Shown here piece after piece: positions 24,053-35,634 of a stretch of 64,000 nucleotides of DNA. A model generated the notes under the pieces. That model did not search any database, was not told the DNA's origin, and saw nothing but the letters and a program-made list of their open reading frames with translations. Origin of the DNA: Zasmidium citrigriseum (Eukaryota > Ascomycota > Dothideomycetes > Mycosphaerellales > Mycosphaerellaceae); NCBI GenBank assembly GCA_002786025.1, contig NHNW01000045.1, forward strand, positions 62,001 through 126,000, written 5' to 3'. The position numbers were made by a program, and so were the translations under genes. Position 1 is the stretch's first letter; each line of letters starts with the position of its first letter.

Positions 24053-24484
24053 GCTTACGTACTATAGTCTGTCGTTCAACAACATTCGTTTGTCAGGCCT
24101 ATTTTGTTGTGTAGACCTCGCAGTATGAGAAGTCACTTCACCAGAGATCAGTCTCACGCCATATCATGCAGCTTCTCTGCACCTCCTTTTTCATTATATC
24201 CCGTTTGCGTATGCCAGTATTGATTGCACAACGCTCAGATTCGTGTGCAACGAATACAGAACACGGTATCTCAGATAGCGGAAGCAATGCTATAGAGCTA
24301 ATGAGCGGACTACTGTCAACTGACATCCATACGCCTGGTTCTATATTGTTGAGCGAGGAAAGTAAGGGCGATTTAAAACAAAAAGCCAACCACAAGGCTG
24401 TAGCACTCGATGAGTGACCCTCTTGACTACTCTGGCTCTCCTTGCGTCGAAAGTTCGGCGATACAAGTAAGCTGCTCATCTGTA
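24053..24484. other. Intergenic, convergent 3' ends
   Basis: Lies between the thioesterase and AflR-like 3' ends. Short plus-strand ORFs here look like chance. Confidence 0.5.
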
Positions 24485-26243
24485 TCAGCTGTTTTTAAGC
24501 GAGTGCCTCAAACTCGCTGAAAGCCTCTTGAGTGTCGTGCGAATATCCTCCTCAACCTGGCCCAAGACGCGCGCCGAAAGCGGCGACGTAGGAATGCTTT
24601 CGCCAGGCAAATTATCTGCTCCCATGAAAGTGGAGATCTTGATACCATCGATCGGCTGCGTATCGATTGCGAAGCCATCAAATCCATCCGCCGCAGTATT
24701 CTGGACACCCACTTGTTTGCTTCGTGAGGGTAGTTGCGTGATGAGTCTTTGCACAAGATGTAGCTCTCGCAAAACACTTTGCTTGGCTGCTCGCGGAGAG
24801 ACGTCTTCGTTGGCTCCGTTGTCGCTCAGAGATGAAAGTATGCCACCAGTGATGGATTTACGAGACATGCCGCCCATAGAGGAAGTGCTGCCGGTACCAA
24901 AAGAGCCGTTCCGGTGGTTCGACTCGTCCGACTGCCCAGAAAACACGACGCCTTCATTGAGATCGGTACTTTGTCTGCGAGAATCGCATAAGGCGGCGAC
25001 AGAAGCGTATCGTCCTAGGAGCTTCATCGCAATCATGAGGCAGACGACTAGCAGGAACTGGTCATCCTTGCAATCAGAGCATTCCAGCAGCCCAAGTGTA
25101 CTCTCAACACTCTGCTTGTTCTGGGTGAGAATAGTGTCAGGAGAAGGACGTCGCTGCGCTGAGCTTGAGCCAGAGGATCTAGGCCTGGAAAGTGCCCTAA
25201 GGATGTCAAGAGCTTGAGTCACACAATCGCATGAATCTTCCGAAGTATCCTCATCCATAGCATCGAGCTCAGATACCACAGGCAGTGTAGTGCCAGTCAT
25301 ACCTGAAGCAAGCAATAGAGCTGTTGAGCTTGCAAGGCTACCCAGGTCTACCGCCGAAGACGACGACGATGGTGGTGAGACGAGAGTGTCGAAGGATCCC
25401 GAAGCGTCCTGGGACGAAGGATGATTGGCGTCTTGCGATGTCATGCAACCCGTAGAATAGTCGACAGCAGGAATGCAAGTGGCGCCCATATTGTTCACGT
25501 CCCCGCCAAGTGACACAGGCTCGGCAGGCCCCTGCACATGGTCAAAGTCCAGTAGGCTTGAAAGCATGGTATCATCCATCGATAGGTCCATTGAGCCGGC
25601 ATCAATTGTCATCTCATTGAAGTCAAAGAACCAGTCCTGCTGATAATCGGTGCTCGATGTCGGTGTTGCAGAAGTATTGCTGAGCTCCTCAATGGATGTG
25701 CTGGTCGAAGCCGCTGTGTCATTCAAGACGAATTGTGACATATTTCCTGCTGTTTCAGGGGACAGAGGATACATTGGTGCGACCTCCACATGTGGTACAG
25801 CCTGATTGCTGGCTTCGGGTCGGCCGCTCAAGTCTTCCCGCTGGCAAGGCCTCTGTGGAAGGACAGCGACGCTGTCCTTCTTTTCATATCGGTCACTCTT
25901 AGACTTTGGATTGGACCGTGAAGAGTGTTGACCTGGTACACGACCAGGACGTCGAGATGCCAAGTAGACACATTCACTGCCCCTCGTGGCACACCTTCAA
26001 CGTCTTAGCACGAGAAATGAGTACTTGGACAAAGATCTTGTCATACCTTGCGCAAGTAGGTTTCTCCTTACCACATCTCACTTTGGACTTGGCGCAGCAT
26101 TCGCAACTACCGCGAAGCCGACCACTAGTGTCTGATGGCTGGTTCGGAACTGTCGAGGCCGGTGATGTTGATGGTGGTTTAACCGAGGAGGTGGCATTGT
26201 CGTTGGCGTCCACCAAGCCGTTGATCTCTTCTGTATTGTTCAT
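24485..26243 (-). CDS. AflR-like Zn2Cys6 transcription factor
   Basis: This is the pathway-specific activator, 568 residues. Exons are 26243-26047 and 25994-24485. The 52-nt intron falls inside the zinc cluster; splicing gives C-x2-C-x6-C-x6-C-x2-C-x6-C ('CECCAKSKVRC', 'PTCARC', then a final Cys in 'SECVYLASRRPGR'). 'RLRGSCECCAKSKVRC...CARC' and the downstream basic 'SRRPGRVPGQ' closely follow aflatoxin AflR. The middle is Ser/Thr/Asp-rich, and the C-terminal third ('CDCVTQALDILRAL', 'LLVVCLMIAMKLLGRYASV') matches the AflR regulatory domain. In aflatoxin and monodictyphenone clusters such a protein works with an AflS partner, found here at 28652. Its targets probably include the divergent promoters in this window. 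Confidence 0.93.
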
Positions 26244-26376
26244 GATATCATTGACGTGAAGATTGGACAGTCAAGATCGTCTCAAAGAATAATGAGCATG
26301 CGGACCAGAAGCAAACCGATCGAGATGAGCTTCTCATATGATCCAATACTTATCCATTTCTACAATATTTTCAGCC

Positions 26377-26677
26377 TCACTGTGAGTGGTGCAAGCTGCA
26401 ACGCCACCAACACGAACATGTGGAGTCTCCGGCACACCAGTGCTTGTTCTTGCAGTACCAAAATCCTCCGGGGCGTTGTTGATCTCTGAGCCGGACTATA
26501 TCGTGGCATGTTGGTGTGAACCCTTGGCCGGGTATTCCTACCCGTATGATGCCTGCCAAGGGGAGGCCTGACAGGATGCATGTGGAAGTGACCATTTCGG
26601 GTAGCTCGCTTGTCTATCACACTCGCATGGCGAGTAGAAAGGATCGGCGAACAGAAGAAAGCTATAACGTGGAGCAT
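26377..26677 (-). CDS. Candidate small cysteine-rich secreted protein
   Basis: Two exons (26677-26623 and 26567-26377) encode an 81-residue protein. It starts with a signal-peptide-like stretch (MLHVIAFFCSPILSTRHA) and ends in a compact cysteine-rich tail with spacing C-x18-C-x5-C-x5-C-x1-C-x3-C. The exon total is divisible by three. The donor is GTGTGA, weaker than its neighbours, and the acceptor is CAG. No family is recognised. It resembles small secreted effector-like or defensin-like proteins only in size and cysteine content. It sits just upstream of the AflR-like gene on the same strand. The model rests on a single hand-placed intron, so it could be a chance ORF. Confidence 0.35.
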
Positions 26678-27702
26678 GCAAGGATTCGGTCTTGTCGGCG
26701 CTAGATTGCAAGATTGAGCGAGCGTCGGGTGATAGTCGCTGACATGGCATTCGGGACATATCAACGTTGGCCAGCAGCCCATCATGAGGAGCCAATCTAT
26801 CTAGCGGCTCACGCCAACAAGCTCCTGCCCGCCACGAGGTCTTCCCGGGGTCTCGAAAGCTAAGCGCATACTCGTCCCCAGTGTCACTTTGCAAAGCTTA
26901 ATCCGAAAGTCTGAAAGGCTTGAACCAAATCGATTATCTCGGTGTCTTGGCCGTGGGGGCAGCAGCCGTTGACGACAGGTGAAACGCAAGAACACGCGCC
27001 CTTCGTAGCACAGCGGAAGCAAGAATGACCAACACAGCCTTGTGATCGGCCGCAGCTCCGACCACCGTAGTGATTGGTTCGGCTCGCCGATACTTGTGTG
27101 CGGATACTCTCCAGATTCAGCTGCATGTTCGCCGACCATGTCGACCGATGGCCAAAGCTCGTAGGAGCTCGTACATGGGTCCGAGATAGCGTGCTAGTCA
27201 GGCGTTCAAATGCGTATTTAGCCGTCCAGGAGCAGATGCGGGTCGGCTGCACGCCTGCTTGATGCAGGGTCCGGCACCGGTTCGCCAGAGCTTGCACGAG
27301 CTTGTGACGCTTGTTGCGCTTGGGTAGCTCTAGTGGACACACGGACTGGGCTCAGCTCCGCCTCAGCGTCAGCGTGACGAGCGTAGCGATCCGGGCCCTA
27401 AGTCTCGTGGCCAAGGCTGGCAATGGGAACAGTTTGCGACGTGCAGCGGCCAACCTAAGCTCCACGGCGACTTATTGGGTAGTGAAGCGAGGACATCTCT
27501 AGGGCTCGGGTTTGCTCGCCCTCAACAAAGAGCCCACGTCCCAGACAAGAAGCTTGCAGGAGCGCTATCGAGACTGTGGAAGTGATTGCGCTTTGGCTAT
27601 TGAGAAGATGGACATTCATTGGGTCGTATTGGTTGAGAGTATGTCCACTTGTTCCAAATGCAATTCCTGACTCGGGGAGGCGAATGTGTTGCACTAATAT
27701 CA
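26678..27702. other. Intergenic region without a supported gene
   Basis: Roughly 1 kb upstream of the candidate small secreted protein and downstream of the EthD gene. ORFs are short, on both strands and of skewed composition; none was accepted. Confidence 0.4.
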
Positions 27703-28346
27703 CTAGAGACCACGCCTGTACCAGGGCATCTTGAGGTAGGCGAGGCGAGCAAGTGGAACCACAGACATCCCAACAAAAGCCCAAAATGCTTTCCATCTCC
27801 ACTCCAGCTCTCCGTTGCCAAACGAGATCCAGGGCGCAGTCATGTCCGATCTGATCTGTGAGTCGTTGACCCATTCTTCGATCCAGCCAATAGTCATTCT
27901 GCATCAAAAGCATTAACAGAGGTGAACACTCGCAGCGTCAACGCCGCGACTTACAGACTCCTCTGTGTATCTGCAAAGTTCTCGTGGTCGTTGAACAGAT
28001 GCTCCTTGTACCAGGGATCTTGTTTCATCAACTTGTAATGCTCCAAGCTCTCGAATACTACTTGACTAAGGCAGTCGTAGTCGGCCACATTCGACATCTG
28101 TCGATCGAATAGATGTGTCATGAGATTGCGGGTCTTGATCGGATTGTGTGTCACGGTCCAACGCTTTACCCCGTACTTGACCATCAGGTCCTTGGTCAGT
28201 GGCGCGGAGACGTCAATCATGTGGCGTCGATAGGCGTCTTCGCTCATTCCCGGCTTCCGGTACCCGAAAATGGTCAAGCAGAGATACTTGCTGGGCGGGA
28301 GGTCGTGTTGTTGAGAGCCAGACATGATGACGGCGGGTTGGGCCAT
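27703..28346 (-). CDS. EthD-domain decarboxylase (TpcK / MdpH1-like)
   Basis: This small EthD-fold enzyme is in relatives the decarboxylase that converts atrochrysone carboxylic acid to the anthrone precursor. Exons are 28346-27955 and 27898-27703, about 195 residues, and the splice restores '[15 protein letters not shown]'. The core runs from '[23 protein letters not shown]' to '[17 protein letters not shown]'. The start is uncertain: ATG 28346 ([10 protein letters not shown]) and ATG 28325 are both plausible, and an in-frame ATG also exists at 28463. Oddly, beyond the usual domain it carries about 40 extra residues with a hydrophobic stretch ('[18 protein letters not shown]'), a possible membrane anchor. 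In monodictyphenone this activity is fused to the anthrone oxygenase; here that enzyme is separate at 40187. Confidence 0.87.
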
Positions 28347-28651
28347 GCTAGGCTGAGACAATCTCCATGTTATCGCCATTAACTGAGACTTTGAATTCAA
28401 GAATGTTATGTTCGGTGCAAATAACGATCTCGGGACAAAAACACAATGTTCGGACCGAGTCATATCAAGCCTTGCGGGCTCAGCCTCGGAGCAGTCTGGG
28501 CTGAAGCTTCGTACGACGCTTTGCGCTGGGCCAAAGCTTGGTGCGACTTGCCATTGGATTTGGGCTCTTGCGTTTCGTTCAGACTGATGATCGTTGCTTT
28601 CTATTTCGTTTTCTCATCGTTGTACGGTTGGTGAAATGTATTGTCGTGAGT

Positions 28652-30061
28652 TCAACATACAGTATCAAATGTGTTCCAGTTCCAAGACACATTGCTTTCT
28701 CCAGTTCCTTCAGTCGATGGCTGGTACTTCAAGGCCAACGCCACCACGCAGCCTTGCGTAGATCTCAACTTGCTGGTCACAGTCAAGCCACCGAATCCAT
28801 CCCCAATGTTCGAAATGATGCTGTGCAGCTCCGATAGCTCGAGAGCGCCATGTCCCGTTGACTGTAGTTGTGAGAAGTCTCGTAGTCGAGCCCTTGATTC
28901 AATTTGAAGTGGTACAGAGCCCGGCTCAGGAAGTAACGGCGGCGCCACGATCAACATTGCCGACGGATTATCCCTCAATATGTGGAGGTGGGACTGGATC
29001 TCTCCAGTGAGTAAATCCTTCAAGGTAGAGCCATTCAAGGACGATGACGATAGGTCCGGCTGTACAATGTAAACAGCTGCATCTCTGATCGACTGTATGG
29101 TGAATGGTTTCCTTCGTTGCAGTTGAGTTCGTCGGATCGGGGCTGTCGGGGAGTAGACCTTCTGTGGTATTGGTCCATATGCTTGAACAATGACACGGAG
29201 AGCAGGGGTAATCCGAGCGAAAGCCGGTGTCAGGTCGTAACTCAATGGACAGATCTATTATAAGTACTCGTCAGCACTGAAGGATTGAAAGACTTTGAGA
29301 CGAACTTACGTGAACGACGGTAGCCTGTCCGAGGCTTTGGAATGACTCTAGCAGAGGGTTCAACTCATTTTCGGCCTGTCCCATGCTGCGGCAAAAGGCT
29401 GACCATTGGCGTGAGCTCTGGGATTCTTGGTCTACCGGGAATGATTGCGGTTTGGCGACGGCAAAAGTAGGAGCATCGTTCGCATTGAACCAGTCTAAAT
29501 GTTGATTCACATGCAGCATTTGATTCTGTGCACGCATCAATTGAAACCCTGATGGGCCTAGCTTGTTCGCCAGGAAGGTCACAGCATCAAGACAGGAAAG
29601 CTCAGTCGTGCACACTTTGGACAGAGCGGTATGCGCGACGAGGCCGGGCTCCACTTCCTGAAGATAACCAGCTGTAGCCATCATTCTCACCACTCGGCTG
29701 AGCAGCATAGGAGAAGCGTCGGTCAATGAAGCAAGCTCATCGAGCGCAATGCTTCCCGTTAACGGTATGCAAGCCACAATCTGAAAGTCGTCGAGCCATT
29801 TGATGCACGCAAGCACCTGGGTCTGTCTATTGTCAGCCGGATTGTCACATGTATGGGGCCTGGGCCTCAAACCTGAAATGCCAAGTGGTACAGAAATGAG
29901 TCTGGGTCGGTGGCGAAGGTTTTCAGGCGATCGGAGATGTCACAAAGTGTTTGACGAGCAGCAGAGATGCTACTGGTGTTCGAGGAAGCCGATATACTTT
30001 CAAGAGTCTTTGCAGCATTGGCAAGGTCCGCGCTCAACGAGCGAAGTTGTATAGGGTCCAT
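28652..30061 (-). CDS. AflS (AflJ) / MdpA-like pathway co-regulator
   Basis: This 432-residue protein looks like an O-methyltransferase but belongs to the group that acts as AflR partner in aflatoxin and anthraquinone clusters. Exons are 30061-29873, 29816-29310 and 29254-28652. The start is the ATG of 'MDPIQLRSLSADL'; upstream in-frame sequence has only non-ATG codons. The N-terminal winged helix is clear ('SIALDELASLTDASPMLLSRVVRMMATAGYLQEV'-like, residues about 80-130). The methyltransferase core follows, but I see no glycine-rich SAM motif; 'LGQATVVHICPLSYDL' replaces it. The C-terminus 'GFGGLTVTSKLRSTQGCVVALAL' is conserved in AflS relatives. It is on the same strand as the AflR-like gene, with the EthD gene and the candidate secreted protein between them. 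Confidence 0.9.
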
Positions 30062-31751
30062 TGAAAATGGTTCAGTGGCCTTGAGGAGCAGCAATGCAAG
30101 GAGATGCCTGCTGAATTATGAAGGCAGGTCGCTCGCAAGTCGCGATCGTGCCCCACGGCGCGGCATCGTGCAATCGTTGCTACAGAGGCAGGATCTGTAG
30201 CGGACAAGCTCGTGGATGCATGAATATGCCACAAGCCGCCTTGGCATGCTGCGAGTTGGTTGTGGGACGCATACTGGTAAGCTCTTTTACTCCGATGGCA
30301 GATCTCGAGCACTCGGTGCATTTCGAAGTTGCAGCTGGATCGGTTTGCCTGCCTCATGCGAGCAACGAAGGATCTTGTGTTGCAGTCTTAACCACAACGG
30401 CGTCTCTCGTAGCGCCTCCAACGGAACGACGGGCCCTTTGCGATTGATCTTATTCGTGCTTAATGAGTGTCCCAGGCACCACTGAACGGCTTCGTCAGAA
30501 AATAGGGCTTGTGCCTTGAATGCGCTGGGGGACGTTGATGGTTGCTACTCCTTCGATCCCACCTTCCCTGAACGGGTCCGCCGCATCGGCGCGAAAGGCG
30601 TGGCCAAAGCATGGCAGGCTTGCCCGAGCTTGGTATGAGCTTGTCACACAGCATGAAGACCCATTCTCGAAACGCAGAACCTGTGGGTGGATTTTGGACA
30701 GGGGGCATTGGGCAATTTATTTGGCTGATAAACACACCGGGGTTGGCAGCCACACAAAACTCGCTTTGTCGCTTCCAACATTCAGCTGAACGTTAGGCGA
30801 GCTTATGCCCAGCCCACTCGGCTGCCACCATTGACATGAGGCGACCATTCTGCCGTAGCGCTTAGAGTGTGAGACTGAAGAATTTCTTTCATCACGCTTG
30901 CATCACATTAACGACACATGCGTTGGAACACATGAGCTAAGCCTCTCAAAATCCTTCCGGTCCCAGTACCTGCCTAAAGCGGCTAGCTTGCGTGTGCTCA
31001 TCCAATTAGCACCACGCAGACTGCACCGTCTCTTTCGGATGCGAATAGATCTGCCATTTCCGGCAGCTGATCCCATGAGCGGCTGGGTGGTCCGTTGGGT
31101 GGTCCATTTATATATTGGGTTAGTTGACTTTGATGGAATTTGATTAATACCCGATTAATCGCTTCGAGAGCAATGATGATCGAAGCTTAATAACGGACCA
31201 CCCAGCCGCTCGTGGGATGCGTCTTTCCGCCTCAACAAACCTCAATTGCTACCCGTGAGACGAGACTTCATCGGTCAAGAACGGCAGCTCACTGTCGCTC
31301 GATTCCATCAGTCAGACCACCTCCCTACATTGATGCTACCATCGACTGTCGTACAAGTAGCAGCGAGACACAATCGTGGAAAGAGATATTCCGAGTCCGG
31401 GGACATGATGAAGCCGCTCAGCTCGTATCCCCCTGCTGCCTCATGTTCTGGTGAACGGAGTCCGAGGATGGCGAGAAGCCTTACCACAAGGCGCTGGCTA
31501 CTTCGGAGTCTACACGTCCATTGGTGCTTTTCCACCACTATCTGGACCCCTGCCATGTCGAAAGATGCGCGGGTCTTGCTCATCGAGCAGACTTGAAGAC
31601 TTGATTGATTGCCGATGCAGAAACGAAACAACAGCTGACGCAAAAGTGTCAGCCGCACTGTACCTGCGATGAGAATCTAGGCTGAAAACTTCTAGCTTAT
31701 TGGTTTCCCCCTATCTCAGATGGACGAAGTGATCCATCTGTTCGATCTCTA
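30062..31751. other. Gene-poor spacer holding the MITE-like element
   Basis: A stretch of 1.7 kb between the AflS start and the beta-propeller gene's 3' end. Its left part should hold the AflS promoter. No ORF is supported. The element at 31070-31218 is described separately. Confidence 0.5.
31070..31218. mobile_element. MITE-like element with 27-bp terminal inverted repeats
   Basis: The ends at 31070-31096 and 31192-31218 are inverted repeats of 27 bp with one mismatch (outer ATCCCA, then T or C, then GAGCGGCTGGGTGGTCCGTT). The 95-bp interior is AT-rich, with a partial tandem repeat of GGGTGGTCC just inside the left end, and has no coding capacity. Size and structure fit a non-autonomous miniature inverted-repeat element. 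No clear target-site duplication is visible outside the repeats, so the superfamily is not assigned. Confidence 0.72.
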
Positions 31752-32809
31752 CTACCGATACCGGCCCACGTTTAATGCCAATATCTGCCCTCCATGGATA
31801 ACGCCCTTCACAGACCCCAGCATCCCTCCACTGGTTCCCATGTACAACACATCCCGATCCCTCCATGTTCGCCCCAGCTGAGCCGAAGTAGCACCCTCGA
31901 TCGCGAGATCCTCAGGGTCTCCAGCAAGAGTAGTCACGGTGCCATTCGGTGTGATCTTGTATAACGTATTGAACCCGACCGCGTAAGCCGTGCCGTCAGA
32001 TGCAAGCGCAAAATCATCAACGCCAAGTAGATCCGCGACCTTCTCGACAGGTCCGATCGCATATCCCTTTCCATTAATTGGAATCCTCGCAAGAGTCCCA
32101 TTACCGAGATTAGTGAAGTATAAATGATCGCCCCGAATATGAAGACCATCAACTCCAATACTGATCATGGCGCTCGAGGCATTGAATGCGTCATTCTTGA
32201 TGGCAATGTTATGAGTTCCGGTCGCTGCATCGACCCGCCAGATCAGGCCACGCAGGGAATCAGCCAAGAGGACTTGAGCCTCAGTGCCACGGATCAAAGT
32301 TACGACGCCGTCAGGTGTGCCAATTTCGGGGAGTGCGGATATCAAACGAATAGAGGGCTTTTCGTTGAGTTGTTGTCAGCGGTCTGCATGAATTAGGTCA
32401 TTTTCGAGCGAGGACGATATCTTACCCGATCACGGTTCCGCATGTCGACTTTCCAGAGCTTGCTCGATCCGGGAGAGGCAATACTGGTATTGATGTCCAC
32501 GTTACCAGAGGCAACTGCAAATACATCGTCGTCGATCTCTGATATCCCCAACAGGCTCTCTGTTGTATTGAATTGGTGTACAGTCTTGGCGGTATGTGCA
32601 AAGGGATCCACGAGGTATAGTGCATGTCGATTGATGGAGGTGGCTAGAATACTGCCATCACGGCGTACAGCAATGTTCTCGATCCAGGTCTCGTTCGGGA
32701 AAGTCCATACTACACCGACTCCCTGATCACCTGAAACTGGGGCAGCGCAGGAAAAGCAGAAAAAGGAGACCAAAAAGAGCAAGCAGTCAATCGATCGATG
32801 AGCTTTCAT
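31752..32809 (-). CDS. Secreted SMP-30 / gluconolactonase-like beta-propeller protein
   Basis: This 329-residue protein has a clear signal peptide ('CLLFLVSFFCFSCAAP', cleavage probably after residue 22) and a repeating beta-propeller pattern. Exons are 32809-32426 and 32357-31752, giving 'RNRDRPSIRLISALPEIG'. Blade-like repeats include 'WIENIAVRRDGSILATSI', 'GISEIDDDVFAVASGN', 'SIGVDGLHIRGDHLYFTN' and 'DDFALASDGTAYAVG', close to the SMP-30/NHL pattern. Related fungal secreted propellers near biosynthetic genes include hetero-Diels-Alderases such as EupF and AsR5, so a role in cyclisation or coupling is possible but unproven. It shares a divergent promoter with the laccase, and both proteins are secreted. 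Confidence 0.78.
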
Positions 32810-33126
32810 GACGGCGGATGGTATTGGAAATGATTTGGATCAGCGTTACTATGAGCGCTGCCGTGACTTTTGAACAGGCACTACTTCGACAACAATTGTT
32901 CCGAAGTCTTTTCGGGGCAGCAAGCAACGTCGTCGATTCTGTAGCTAGAGTGTAGATCTAGTAGAGCTCGGTGCATAGCCAACTAGCGTTCAAATGCGCC
33001 GTCGGCGTTGGGGACGCTCGCTTGGATATTGGGGCTGCACAATCTCTTCACAACCGGCATATATATGCCCAACTCATTTGATTTCACAATTCCCGACTTG
33101 GGGGACTCTCTTTCCATTTTTCGATC
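32810..33126. promoter_or_regulatory. Divergent promoter beta-propeller / laccase
   Basis: A 317-bp spacer between two outward-facing genes. At about 32888-32910 the arms CTTCG and CGAAG flank AACAATTGTT, itself a perfect palindrome. It is a possible binding site. Confidence 0.4.
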
Positions 33127-35288
33127 ATGGCGATGCTCATCAAGACAGCCATCGTGTTCCTTATCGCGAATTTCGCATCGACTCTGGCATCACCGCTGAC
33201 TCAACCCAACTCGAAGTGGTATTCATCGAATGCACTGTTGGAGAGACAATCCGCTGCATCTGATTCGGACAGCCTGCCCGAATGGTTAGCTCAGGATGGC
33301 ACGCCAATGCCACAAGGCAGGCCATGGGCAGGTCGAACGGCAAATCAAACTGTTGGTCTCAGCTTGACGATAGCGAGTACATGTTCCTGATCTCGTGCAG
33401 AATGCCTATCAAGATCCACCACATACTGGAATGACAAGGTGCGTGCATCGGTTGAAAGATCAGGAACTACCCCTCTCATGCCTGCTGTACGCTGACCTCG
33501 TCTACTCCTGCTCAGGTATTACGACTTCCACATCACCAAGAGAGCCATTGCTCCAGACGGGGTCAGCAGACCAGGAATCGTTATCAACGACGGCTTTCCT
33601 AATCCCACCATCCTTGCCAATTGGGGGGACTGGATACAAGTCACTGTTCACAATGACATGGATGAAGGGACTTCACTGCACTGGTAAGTATATGAATCGA
33701 CGACAATACCACCAGTCTATCGAAATCCTTACAAGTATTCGTGCGACAGGCATGGTCTGCTCCAGAGAGAAACCCCGTGGTTCGATGGAGTACCGTCGGT
33801 GCAGCAATGCCCAATAGCGCCAGGCACCTCGTTCGTCTATCGCTTCCGAGCCGACCTATATGGGAGCTCTTGGTACCATTCTCATTACAGTGCCCAAACA
33901 GCTGGCGGCCTTTTTGGAGCTATGATCATCTTCGGCCCCCATGACAATGCAGATTATGATCATGACCTTGGTCCGGTCCTGCTCAATGATTGGTACCACC
34001 GAGATTACTTCTCTCTTGTTGAGCAAGTGATGCTTCCCAACTCTGTTCAGACATTCCGTGAGTAGTAGCTCCAAAGCTGGTGTATTGAGTGATGAGGAGT
34101 CCTGACAAAGCACGTTCTTTTAGCGCCGACTTCCCAGAACATCCTGATAAAGTGAGTTATCGAGACTCACTACCGCACTATCAGTTTTGACTGATGTTCC
34201 ACTCCAGTGGGAAGATGAATTATCCATGCAACGCGACCAACAGTACTTGCACTCCCAACGCAGGGGTTTCGAAGTTCAAATTCACATCTGGCAAGACTTA
34301 CCGTTTACGCTTGATCAATGCGGGGGCTGAGAATCTTCTCAAGGTCAGCATTGACAATCATAAGATGACAGTCATTGCCAATGACTTTGTTCCCTTGGTG
34401 CCCTACGAGATTGATGTTGTTACTCTCGGAGTCGGTCAGCGCACGGATATCATGGTGAAAGCAACCGGCAAGGCAGGAGATTCGGTCTGGATGCGAGCTG
34501 TGGCCACTAGTACAGTTGCTGGGGGATGCGCGCTCGTAGATGGCACGAAACTGGAAGGCATGGCCGCCATATACTATCAGTCCGCCGACACATCAATACT
34601 ACCGAGGAGTCAAACATCAGTCGATGAGGCCCGCTTAAACGAATGCGCGAACGACCCACTGTCAATGACGATCCCATACTCCGGCTTGACGCCAGAGTCA
34701 AGACCAGAGACCTCAAAACAGATCGATATTACTTTCAGATCCAACGGTACTCATACCTTATGGTATATGAACAACAGTACCTATCATGCGGACTACGCCG
34801 ACCCGATACTGCTCGAGGCATCCTTAGGCAAGACAAAGTTTCCGTCACAAGCAAACGTCCTGGATGTGGGATCTCGCGACGGGAGCGTTCGATTAGTCGT
34901 CTACAACCACGACACTTTCGCTGGCGCACACCCTATGCATCTTCATGGACACAACATGTACATTCTTGCAGAAGGCTTTGGGACTTGGAACGGAAGCATT
35001 GTCAACGCCCACAATCCACAGCGAAGAGACAACCATATCATTGCACAGGCCAAAAACTTCAATACACCAGCATACATGGTACTGCAATTTGAGCAAGACA
35101 ATGCTGGGGTGTGGCCATTTCACTGTCATGTTTCTTGGCATCTGGCAGGAGGTTTCTACATCAACATCTTGGAGGACTCAGAAGCCTTGAAAAAGATGCA
35201 TATACCTTCCACGTTGGGTCAGGTGTGTAGAGATTGGACTACATGGACTGGCGAGCACTTGGTGGATGAGATCGATTCAGGAATTTGA
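33127..35288 (+). CDS. Secreted multicopper oxidase (laccase)
   Basis: This three-domain laccase of about 615 residues would oxidise phenols with reduction of O2 to water outside the cell or in secretory vesicles. Exons are 33127-33351, 33401-33438, 33516-33683, 33750-34057, 34124-34151 and 34208-35288. The first donor is the unusual GTTGGT. The signal peptide is 'MAMLIKTAIVFLIANFASTLA'-like, ending before 'SPLTQ'. All four copper signatures are present: 'HWHGLLQ' (spanning an intron), 'WYHSHYSAQ', 'HPMHLHGHNM' and 'HCHVSWHLAGG'. 'TGMTRYYDFHIT' and 'LINGKMNYPC' are standard ascomycete laccase landmarks. Phenol coupling of anthraquinone monomers is a reasonable role given the cluster, but spore-pigment or generic laccase activity cannot be excluded. 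Confidence 0.92.
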
Positions 35289-35634
35289 GGCTCATTCGCT
35301 GTTCACGCAGATAAATATCTCACAGCCGATGCGTCTACACAAAGCTTACATACGTAAATAGAGTTTTTGAACTAGCATTTCAGACACATCTCTTGAGTCG
35401 TGGGGCCAAGTCGCACTCAGGCTGGGTTCATTCCACTTATGCATCACATCGGGGTCGCAAGTGAAGTTTCATCACGATGAAGATCGGTACATCTCCCTTG
35501 CAGTAATTTATGAGTTCGGGCGTTTGTCGATTCCTTTCACAGATCTTCGCTAACCCCCAATCATCGCGCCGATTGGAATTAGCTGCTTGACCCGAGGTTC
35601 CATTCCCGAGAACATACTCAAGTCTGGTAGGATC
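35289..35634. promoter_or_regulatory. Spacer laccase to dehydratase gene (probable promoter of the latter)
   Basis: No gene is seen. The downstream gene starts at 35635 or 35737, so its promoter should lie here. Confidence 0.4.
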
